Shown here: positions 22,601 through 32,500 of the stretch, in pieces
Numbering within the stretch: position 1 is the stretch's first letter
Layout: every line of letters begins with the position of its first letter
Assembly: GCA_905221605.1 (NCBI GenBank)
Contig: CAJNDS010000536.1
Location: 54,035-118,034 of the forward strand
Direction of reading: 5' to 3'
Length of the DNA: 64,000 bases
DNA from: Symbiodinium natans
Lineage: Eukaryota; Sar; Dinophyceae; Suessiales; Symbiodiniaceae
Program-made: the position numbers and the translations under genes
Notes under the pieces: generated by a model
Told to the model about the DNA's origin: nothing
The model's database searches: none
What the model saw: only the letters and a program-made list of their open reading frames with translations

Positions 22601-24381
22601 ATAATTACAAAAAAAAAACAATAAAAAAAATTCCCTCCAACCGCGCGCCTTGATCGAGGCCCTTCGGCTGCATGCCCTGCAGGAGCTCCTTCACATCAGC
22701 CAGCTTGATGAAGTCGTCGGACAGAGTGACGTGGATGTCCTCACAGGTCCTGCACGCCGCCCTAAGGTCGGCACCGGGAGGTGCTCTCAAGTCTTGGCCG
22801 TCCAGTCCCTTCACCTCCAAGAAGCTCGTCGTCTTGGCCACCACTGCCGGCCCCGAGCATTTGGGACAGAGGGGTGGATTCTCAGAGGACTGCTCAGTCT
22901 GCATCTTCTCCAGGCACTGCAGGAGCTTCCTCTGGGAGGCTGTGCCCGAGAAGCCTTCCCCCAGCTTGTTCAGCAGCTCATAGCCTCGCAGCCAAGCTAC
23001 GGGGTAGCAGTCTGAGTTCATCCCGCAATGAGGCTTGACTGCCTTGCCCTTGGCGCTGGATCGCGGGAGGAACGACTCGCTGGCTGCGGCCGTCACCGCT
23101 TCTCGGAGCTTGTCTATGCCTTTGCAACCAAGATGGCCAAGGCGGGGCTGGGCCACGCGTGGTGGTGCAGCTGGGGGGGGCGGGGGAGGAGGGGTGGAGG
23201 GGGGATGGGGGGCTGGGGCTCGGGAGGGTGGTGGGGGCCTGGGCGGAGGGGGTGGCTTGGCTTTGTTCTCCACAGGAAAAAGCCATTCGCAGCAGCATGC
23301 CTCTTCATTGCAGACTCCAGGGCCCTCCTGCATGAGCTCCCGCATGGCAGGGACCTGCTGGAAAAAAGCCTCCAAACGCTTCTGAAGCCACTTGTCGACA
23401 CCATCTTTGCGACTGTCCCACTTTGTTCCGACCAGGAACACCGGGGGCAGGGTCTCCTTGCCTTCCTTTTCAGCTTGCTTTGCAACCTGGGCTATGGCCC
23501 ACAACCAATACTTGAGGTGTGCCCATTCCTCCTCGAGATCGCCGCTGAGGTCAGTCATGACCAGGTAGATCGCCTGCGAGGTAAAGTAAAGAAGGTTCAG
23601 CTGCGCGTACTCACGCTGGCCCGGAAAATCCCAGGCCTGCAGCCGGAGCTGCGGCCCAGGATTTTCCGAGTCTCCTGCGCCTCCGCCCCCTCCGTCTGCT
23701 TTGCGTCTTCTGCTCAGCTGCAGCGTGAGGTCTTGGCCCAAAGGTGCTGGGCCCACAGTCACCCCCAGCGACTCTTGAGGCTCCCGAGCCGCCGCTTCCT
23801 TTTCCTTCACCTCTGCCTCATGCTGCTGCTTGATCTTCCGCTCCTCCTCTGCCTCCTTCCGTCCCTCCTTCCATCCCTCTTCCATCTTCTCCTGCTCCTT
23901 CTGCCTCTCCGCGCTATCATCTTTCTTCTCCTTCGCTTGCTGATGCGCGAGCCGCAACCTCTGCAACTTCTGCGACCTCTCCTCCTCCTGCCGGATGCGC
24001 CACTCCGCAGCTCTCTCCTCTGCTTGGGTTCTGAGACCGGCCGCGGCCGTCCCTTCGAGCACGGAGCTTTCTGCCATCTGCCACGTGCAGTCGCACGAGT
24101 CGGCGGCAACGTCCTTCTGCACCTCGCGCGTCCACACCTCCACGCCGGCTGTGGACGCCTCTTCATTGGGCAGCACCTCCTCGCCCTGCAGCCGCCTTGT
24201 CCGGGGAATCACTTTTGTCACAGAGCACAGCAGGCACAGCCTACACACGCGGCTCACACAACAGCGGGCTGCTTGTTCACGAGCGCGCACGCGCCTGAGC
24301 GTCGTCGTCTTGCCTGCACGCCCCCTGCCCACAAGGCAGAGCCGGACCACTGGTAGGGGCTCCAGGCCTGCCTCCTGCCAC
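19647..24381 (-). CDS. ROCO-family protein: Roc GTPase plus COR domain
   Basis: Exons in phase: 24381-24295, 24195-22649, 21591-19970, and 19770-19647. Exon 1 has the P-loop GRGRAGKTTT. Exon 2 has a switch-I-like TAGVEVW, a long charged coiled coil, the G3 motif WDFPGQREY, the G4 motif VGTKWD, a proline-rich stretch, and the start of COR. Exon 3 continues COR (LLLERLNALGTLIWFKEPG, later DGFVSPNLFPDLAAML) and then a long unrecognised C-terminal region with a Cys-rich patch (CGQDLLAQRCTTC). COR runs smoothly across the exon 2/3 join, which is the strongest proof of the gene model. ROCO proteins are GTP-dependent scaffolds; kinase and LRR domains are common in the family, but none was recognised here. 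G1 and G3 are about 190 residues apart instead of roughly 50, because of the coiled-coil insertion. A GC-AG splice from 19,647 to 19,525 keeps phase into the EEP domain, so the two are probably one gene. Confidence 0.82.
21860..21945. repeat. CA-rich microsatellite in ROCO intron
   Basis: An imperfect CACAGA tract becomes a pure (CA)n run, inside the 1,057-bp intron between the two COR exons. It yields meaningless His/Thr-rich frames on the plus strand. Confidence 0.93.
22391..22540. repeat. imperfect inverted repeat in ROCO intron
   Basis: CCAAGCAACTCCGTGTC (about 22,411) is repeated inverted as GACACGGAGTTGCTTGG (about 22,504), with looser pairing outside (GTTTGGAG against CTCCAAAC). A loop of about 75 bp separates the arms. 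It could be a small MITE-like remnant or a hairpin in the intron RNA. Confidence 0.75.
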
Positions 24382-24579
24382 CTGCAGAAAGATAAAAACT
24401 CTACATAGGATTCGGGGATTTTGCAGCTCATTTCAACGCTTCGATGCGAATCTCTGCCCTAAACAGCGGCCCCGACCCCAAGGAGCCGGATTTGCCCCAA
24501 GGCGCTCTTCTGCTGCCAGAAAAAGCTTTCTTGGAAAACGGCTTTTTGTTTGCATGACATGGCAAAAGACATGAATCGC

Positions 24580-24905
24580 AAGGCCGGGCTTCCGCAGTGA
24601 CAAGAAACGCAAGCAGGGTGCTACCTCCCCAGTCACGTAACAGCCAGTCTAGCCCTGCAAGACTGCCAGGCTCGCGCACAAGCACCTTGAATGATCCTTC
24701 AAGCGATGGCCCAAAGATGGCCCGGTGAGCTTTGCCATGTTGCATCATGTTCCTGTATGCTTTCCGACTCTGAGTGATGAGGTCTGCAAGAATCGTTGAC
24801 ACGAGAGCTGTCGAAAGCATACTGAGCACAACAGACATCTCCCACGGCCTCTGGAAGAGCTCTTCCAAAAGCTGCTGCCAGGGCACCTTGTCATAAGCCA
24901 AGATC
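24580..24905 (-). CDS. uncharacterised helical exon upstream of the ROCO P-loop exon
   Basis: An open minus-strand segment of about 105 codons reads like real protein, with regular amphipathic helices (VPWQQLLEELFQRPWEMS, ILADLITQSRKAYRNMM). It ends near a candidate GC donor. It lies on the ROCO strand, about 200 bp upstream of the P-loop exon, so it may be part of that gene. However, I could not fix a phase-consistent join. Upstream of it is a long C/G homopolymer that would sit in an intron. No family is recognised. Confidence 0.4.
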
Positions 24906-24942
24906 CCAAAGAAGCACTGCGGCAAATGCGCCGAAACTCCCC

Positions 24943-24970
24943 CGCCCCCCCCCCCCCCCCCCCCCCCCGC
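24943..24970. repeat. poly-C/poly-G run
   Basis: A run of about 25 C, interrupted once or twice by G near its edges, lies upstream of the helical exon above. Runs of this length are also likely places for assembly error. Confidence 0.9.
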
Positions 24971-25099
24971 TCCCAGCCTCGGGATAATGAGGGAAGTAAC
25001 AGCCACATGGGTTTCATTACAACCAGAACAGGCATTTTGCAACTGGAAAAGCACCTGAAGGCCTGAAGGCAGAATTTGCAACCAGAAAATAGGAGAGTT

Positions 25100-26528
25100 T
25101 GCGGCCAAGCATCCAAAAACGGTGAAATTACAACCAGCTTACTTGAGACTTGAGGATTTGGGATTAGGAGTTTAGACGTGAGGGGTTTAGGTTTAGGTGT
25201 GGGAGGTTGCGTACGAGTGTTTAGAGTTGAGGCTTTGGATTTAGCTTTAGCTGTTGTCTTGAAGCTTTTATACTGTTTGCAGAGCACCAAGCTGCGTCTA
25301 CAGCAGTCTGGTCTGGCGGGGTGCTTCGAACCCACCCAAAAGCCCTGCACCCCAAGCCCTGTCCTATAAGTAAACAGAATAAAGACAGCAACCAAGACCA
25401 ACAAGCACACAGAGGATCCAAAACGCAGCCCCATATGGACACCAAACCCTGCTCCCGCCGCAGAGAGTATGAAAGCGCGTGCCGCCCAGTATAGTGTGCA
25501 GAGCTCTGCAGTGCCGCATGGTACCCGCAGGCGTTTGCCGTTTGTCATCTACGACATCATCACCGCCAATTAACAAGACTTGGCAGCGCTTCTGCAACCT
25601 GACCGTGGGCCTCATGAAGATTTCCTTGAGGGCACACCCAAGGTCTTGCCTGAGATCAACAACACAATGGATCATGAGGACCTGTTGGAAACTCTCCCGG
25701 AGGAAGTTCATCTCGAGACACCTACGCGTATACGGGCACCATCAGAACCTGGAGGTAGGAACCGTGCTGCTTTGGATCCTTTGCCTCTCATGGGTGGTGC
25801 CAGAGTGCAGAGCGAGCCATGCACATATACATCGCCGCGGCACATGCCGTCTGGCTTCAGTCCCAGCACACTGCAGGGCTGTGGAGGCGGACGGCGCGAA
25901 GCATTGGCAAGCAAGAGTTCAACTCCTTCACATCCGCTTGTATCCAATGTGTTGCGCAGATGGGGGGTTTCCGAGATTGCCATGGAATCATACGGACCGC
26001 CGCGGATGATCGAAGAAGGAGAAAGGCCCGGAGCTTGCCCCGGCAATTTCTCACGCGTCAGGCATACATGCTCCAGAAACGCTTCTGCGCACTGCGTTTG
26101 TGGGTCTGGCACACTTCTTTGTCGCAGCTGTGCCGTCGCCGCCCTCCATTGTGCAGAGGTGCCCCACGCAATCGTGCAGGTGTCTGAGTGAGGACCACCC
26201 CTGAAAGCCAGGATTGGTTCTTTTGTTGTTGGTTGTTTTCTGTTATAAGTTTTGCTTTGGAAATCTTGTGGTTTAGGGTGCTTGGGGCTTTGCAGGGTTT
26301 CGCCCTCGGGCGTATGGCTTTGGGATTGTAGGGTTCTTAGGGCTGATAAGGATTTAGGTTTTGTTTAGGGTCTATTTTCTTACAGCTGAGGGCCTAGGTT
26401 TTTTGTGAGGGATCAGGGTTGTCAGGGTTTATGTAGGTCTCAAATTGTCTCAAGCTTCTAGGTTCAGGTTGGTTTTGGGGGCTTCGTAGATTCCTTCTTT
26501 CCTCTCCCGTCTCGAGTCCCTCTCCGGC
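25100..26528. other. region with overlapping open frames but no assignable gene
   Basis: Between the ROCO-side exons and the last visible kelch exon, several frames stay open on both strands (for example plus 25,580-26,191 and minus 25,364-25,711). The minus frame ends in a hydrophobic helix (FWILCVLVGLGCCLYSVYL) and could hold a membrane exon. None shows a known domain, and the frames contradict one another, so I make no call. 26,200-26,400 is T/G-rich with TTTAGGG-like words. Confidence 0.45.
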
Positions 26529-29500
26529 CTCGAAGAGGTCCAAGGCCCAGAGGTCGCCCACATCTACCCCACCTCGCTCTTCGGGCTTTGGTCTGTGGGG
26601 GGCCCCCGTGCTGCAGTAAACGGAAAAGCTCTCCGAGGCCGCCGCCTTCGCCCACCCCGCCGAAAAGGAGCCAGGACCCGGAGGCGGAGTCGAAGGCCGC
26701 GGCGTGCGAGGACCGCGCTGCGGGGCTCGCTGCAACAGGCGGGAGCAGCTCCCAGCGCCGGGCCTCGCGCAAAATCTCACATTTCGACTGAGGGGGGACC
26801 GTGGGAGGAGGGCAGCTGCCGCAAGTGCAAGCGAGCTTGGGATTTCTGTCCGAGTCCAAGGCGAGGAAAAACTGTTGCTGGAGCAGTGGCCGGCTGCATC
26901 TCTGCCGATTTGTTTTGCCTTCTTTTGAGGCCCCTCACCTCTCCCCTATTCACAGTGCAACTTGATGGCCGATTCTTTCAGCACGTGGGTCCATGCGTCC
27001 TTTGTATGAGCGAGTCTCCACCCAACCAGGCCCCAGGAGATGACAAAGGCCACTGTGCTCGGTTCACCTGCATGCCGCTTCCCTCATCCCCTGCTTGATG
27101 TGTTTTCTTCATGCCTGGGGTGCGTTGCCAGGATCCGGTGATTGTGATATTGTTTCTTCTTTCTCTCTGTGCGAAGACTTGCTTTCCTGACGCGAGACGA
27201 ACTCCCCAAAAGGTCATTCTTGGCTCAGTTTGGAAGCTCCCCTTGATGGTTTGTAGAAACTATGTTGATTCCCTGGCCACTGGCTCTGTCCGTACGCGTT
27301 GTTTCTGCTAGGAAATGAAGCCTCCCCACCTGCAACAGCAAAGTGCGCTTTCGGCTACTTGGCTTCGGTCCTTTTGCTACTGTCCTTAATTCTCATCTGC
27401 TTATAGTGCTGCTTTCACCTAGTGCATGCTAGCTGAGACAACATCAGCTGAGACAACATCAAAGAAACCTACTGAGCTTGCGAATGCCTAGTCGGGCTTG
27501 GTCGTCGTGAAGGGAAGGGGGATTCGAGTAAACATCAGTGTGCATCCTTGCAGGGTGCCCCGGGACTTCCTTGTCCAGTGTGCACCCTGGGATGCACACT
27601 GGACGCTGAACATGATGTTTATTGGACCCGGTGCGTGTCGAAAAGAGCGCCGTTTTCAGACTCCAGTGTGCGCCCTGCTGTTCTTGCTTGCTTTATTCGC
27701 TTCTCCCTAGGGTTTGTTTTTGGCCAAGAATGTTCTGTATTCCTGTGTTTCTTCTCACTTCTTGAGATGTCTTTTTGTTTGCTAAGAATGTTAGACATGT
27801 TGTTTTTCTTATTCCTTAGGGCTTCTTTTTGGTTTTCTGTTGAGATTGTTTTGTCTTCCAAGCTTCTCAGGGTTTCTTTTGTGGCTATTCTGTTTAGAAT
27901 GATTAGTTTTCCTGTGTTGTTTTTCCTAACTCCTTAGGGCTCGGCTTGAGGCCTTTCAGGCTTTACCTAAAATGTAGGGTTTAGGGTTTAGGGAAAAAGT
28001 AAACTCAACTACACTCTTTCGATCTTCAAGGCCATTCTTTGCAGGTTTGGGATTCTCTTGCTAATTTTTTAAAGTTGAGATTGCCTTCAAAGATTTAAGA
28101 CTTCTCTTGTTTGAGGCGGTGCATTTGAAGTTTTCTGAATCGCATGAAATTAGGGCGGGGCCCTGTGCATTTTGCGGCAGCTGGAAAATGCATGGAGGGC
28201 TTCCGGAAGGACAACTGCCTTACCCCTCACAGCACGGGGGGGGAGGGCCCTGTGCATTTCGCAGCTGCCGGAAAATGCATGGTGGAATGTCCCCTGCATG
28301 TGCCTTTGGACTGGATGCGCACTGGACGCTTAACATGATGTTTACTCGATGCTTAACTTGATGTTTGCACGACCCTGACCCCTCATGAAGTCTACCCAGT
28401 CTGTCTTCCTTCGAATGTCCATCCTTACTCTCCCCATGGGCTACTTTCTGCTACTACTACGAGTACCTGAGTACCAGTTGTACCAAGCTGCCACAGTCAT
28501 ACTGCTTTGTGAAACGCACATTCACGCACGAAACGCAACGCAGCGCAGATCGGCTCAATGCACATGATGGTCCATGATGCTCCCAAAAACGCAGTCGGTC
28601 AAAATTCTTTCACAAAACCCATGAAGTATGCTAAGGAATTAATCTGGAACGCAGGCCGGAGTTCAAACGATCAAGATGCGCCGGTTGGCATATGTTGACG
28701 TGTCTTCAAGGCGCCTTCCGTCTGCACGCTGCTTGGCGTAGCCACCCGAAGGGGCTGTTGGTCAAGGTGAAACTAAACTAAAAATTACCTCGCTTGAGGT
28801 GTTGCGTTCTGAGCTAGGCCCTCTCTCAGCTGCAAACCCTCAGCACTTCGCGAGGCCGAACTTTGCCCTCCGCATGCATTGCTGTTGAGGCACTTGTGGC
28901 ATCAGCCTCCGTAAGTTTGGCTATCCGCACTCAGCACTGGATGTTCTGTTCGAGGCATTATGCCCTCAGCGCATGCGAGGCCGCAAAGTGAAACACGTGA
29001 GGTATGAAAGACAGCTACTCCAGGTTCGTCCGCAGCTCCGGCTTTCTCGCGCTTACTAACCGTGCCTTGCAGCCTCCCCCAAAGTAGCGTCGCCCTGGCT
29101 TTCTCGCTCTTACTCACCAGTCGACCAACAAAATGCATCTCACGCGGTTGCTTCATGGTAAAACTGCAGCTCGAGGTCCCGGCGTTCTCGCTCTTACTAG
29201 CCCGGACCGATCACTGCAGAGAAGCATTGACTGTTGTTCCCTCTGCGGAGGCGAGGCCGAACAACCATTCGCTGCATCAGCGCAGCCAGGCCCTCAGCTC
29301 CTCACGGAGCCAGGGCTATCTCTAGACAGAGTTCCCTTGCCAAGCCCTCTATCTCTATGTGTCCCCCGCGGCGCCACGTATAAGCTGCTGCTCCGCGTGT
29401 CTTAGGACCACAGTTTTCATTCGGATTTGTTGTTGTAGGCCTTCCAGTGCATGAGGCCGAGACCAAACACCACATCTCACGTCACACGGCGAGGCAATTT

Positions 29501-32500
29501 GGCTCCAGCATCTGAAGATAGTGACATATACTCTGCGTGGCATCCGCGTGAGCTAGCCTGTCCACGGCTCCTTCCATCGCTTGTCTTACCACAGGTCTCT
29601 TTTGGTGGCCCGTACTCAGCAGCCAGCACATGTACCATCCTCAGAAGCCAGAGCCGCCTTGCCCCAGCAAGTGCCCATACAAACCACTCACCAGACAGTG
29701 AGAGCCAACATACTTCAAATAACCTCAGACATCTGCAAGGTTCCGCCTTGTCTGTGTGCACGGACAGACCCCAGCCCTTGTAGGAGACGTGGATGTAAAA
29801 CAAAAGCAGGCCTGCCATGTCCGGCAGGCTAATAACCATTTGTTGCCTTCAGATGGGAAAAGCGAGAAGATCGGGCAACCTCCATCTGATTCCTGTTCCG
29901 GCCAATACCAGCCCTTACGAACCCTCAGCACGGAGCGAGGCCGAGGAAGGCTTGCTTGGACTGTTTGTCTGCCGGGGAGCAGCCACCAACAGCTGCGCTT
30001 CAACTTGCACTGTGCCGCACCACAGTCCTACTGCAAGTTCTTTGGCAACGGTTTCTCAGTAGCACCAGTCAATGAGCTTTACGACACTGATGCCTCTGGT
30101 TATTTGTGTCCAGGCAGATCCACCAGGGTTGGGCCAGATCTGTTCTACCTGATGCTACCTGCGAGAATATCCTGTTGTGCTCAGCTTGCAGATCCCCGAA
30201 AATCAGCAAACTCGGGCTCAAGCACACCGCTATTGTTCGGGACACTCCTGTCAACAACTGCAAGGATGCCGCTTGCAGTGCGACGTTGGCCTGCACTGTC
30301 TGCAACGTGCCTTGGCCGTTTTCCCCCGTGTTTCGGTCTCACCTTCGTTTTCCACACAAGTGAGCGAGGAACCCAAACTCACCCTAACACACAGCCCTCA
30401 ATCCAAATGAGGGTCGGTGGGTTTTGCTCACCCAGAGACAGCAGGAATCTCTGGTGAGCTACAGGCACTATAGCGTCACCCCTCAAGCACAGTGGGGCTG
30501 TAACTCTCTGCGACCCAGAGCAGACTGTAGGCCACAAGGCTCCCTCAGCTACGCGAGGACGGAAAGTTTCCCTCCAGCGAAGCGAGGCCGAAAACTGTGC
30601 ACTCGAGCGCCCTTCGTCGACGGCAGCAGTTGGCGGGCTGCCGCTCTATGACAGCTTAGCCGGTCAGCCGGCCTACGAGTAAACACAGTTTTGCCAGGGC
30701 CTCAAAACGGAACCTACCCTTAGTTACAAGCCCCAGGGCCAGCCACAACGGCACTAAAGACGCTCTCTACCTGAGCACCCCACCGGGGTTGAGCCGAAAC
30801 CTTGAGCCAAGGCTACGGTCAAGGCGCCTTCCACATCCCCACACGGACCACACGGCCCGCAGGGCGCCGAATGAGTTGCTGCTAGTTCTAGGTCCATGAG
30901 CCCCGTTGCCAAACAAGCCCAACAACTTAAAAACAGAAACCACTCACCGCCTGACTGCAGTTCTCCCATGCTCCCTCTCTCCTTCTGCCTCGAGATCGAA
31001 CATCCAGAGGTCGCCCAAGCGGCCACCTGCACCTCAGCATCGCGCACGGCATGGGGCTTCGGCAAACTCCCACGTTGCTGCGGGGGAAATCTCTCTCCTC
31101 TTGCAATGGCGCCGCCCCGGGCCGGGCCCCCGGACCAGAACCGCCGAAGACCAGCAGCTGCCCGGCGGCGCAGGCGGAGGTGTGGAAATACCGCGCCGGG
31201 GGCCCCTCCGCGGCCTGGATCTCCTCCCAGCGCTTTGCCTTCCGGGGCGCGGGAAAAGGGGACTTTGTGAGACCAAGGGAAAGAGAGACCTTGTTGGCAC
31301 GTCTTCGGGCGCCTCCAGGTCCAAGGACCAGAGGTCGCTGAAGAAGTTGCTGCCATCCTCGGTTCCTCGACCGCTCCATTCCACTCCGCTTCGCTCCGGA
31401 TTTGCGGGGAAACCCGGGGGAGCACACTCTGAACCCGAATTTTTATCCCTGCCCCTGTTCCCCCCCCCCCCTCCCCCGCAAAAAAAATGCATTAAGAAGG
31501 CTTCTTTTTTCGGGGCTTGGTTCTAGGTATCTTGGGGTGGGTTCAGGCAGCACCCCTGGCTTCATTTCAAGACAGGCTGTTTTTAAATAACAAAATTAGC
31601 AGTTAGCAGTGATCTCTACCTCCACCTCAAGGTCTTATCATCTTCCCTCATGTTATCTCATCTCTGGGACTCAGTTCCCTCTGATGGTTTGGAAGTTTTG
31701 AAGTTGTTTTGTGTTCAGAACATCAATAGCGTCTGTGTTTGATTGTATGTTTGAAGAGTTTGCCGTGTTGATGTCTCCTAATTCTGGTTTTTGTGGCATA
31801 TAACAAAGAAATGTCTGTTCCACTGACTACAGTTTTATCTGCTGTTAATGTATTTGTATTATTCAATGTCAAAGGCATTAGTTACCCCCTCCCTTCTTGG
31901 ATCCCGGGCCTCCGAAAAGCAGCATAGCGTGGGCCGCTTCCTCGTAGCTGGCCGAGTGCCCCAACCTGGCCGCTGGCCGCCGGCCCTCGGGCCGCAGCTC
32001 CGCCCAGCGCTCGGCCTCCGAGGAAAACATGCTGCGGGCACAGCTGTCAGGGTCTACCACGGAAGTGGTCTGTGGATCGAGAGGGAGCTGCGTTGTCTTT
32101 TGTCTTCCTGGATCGCTTCGAGAGGAGGAGACTGCGACTTGGAGGCTTTTTTGCCGAAAGCGAGCGGTGCACGGATGTTTGGGCATGCTCTTAGAGAAGG
32201 GCCGCCCTGGCAGCACAGGCCTAACGTTGTTCGGGCATGGGCGCTCTCAGGAACGGCACAGGGAGTGTATGTTTGAACTGGCATCCACAATTACCGCCTC
32301 CCCCTCATATCAAAAAAAGGCACATCGGTTCAGCTGGGCCGGACACCCTCAAAGACCCCCCAGCCCTCCAGTCAAACGCTCCCGGAGAGGGGCCAAGGCT
32401 TATGGTTTAGACTAGGGAATGAGGCGGGAAGGACTGTGGCGAATGTGCTGCAAGCAGGGCGCAGCCGAAGGCAGAAGAACAGCAACAACCAGTCCTACAA

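Noticed and set aside
23028-24356. 442-codon plus-strand frame over the ROCO gene
   Set aside because: It is the antisense shadow of the coiled-coil and proline-rich exon: Leu-rich opposite Glu/Lys codons, and Gly-rich opposite Pro codons.
27205-27235. CATTCTTGGCTCAGTTTGG, vaguely like the dinoflagellate spliced leader
   Set aside because: It lacks the leader start and differs at several positions of the conserved core; no adjacent splice donor context supports it.
26763-30989. Treating the last two kelch exons (26,529-26,763) as a separate gene
   Set aside because: Not fully excluded, but the acceptor phase and the A-R-x-W start match the pattern of the preceding exon end exactly, so joining across the 4.2-kb intron is the simpler reading.
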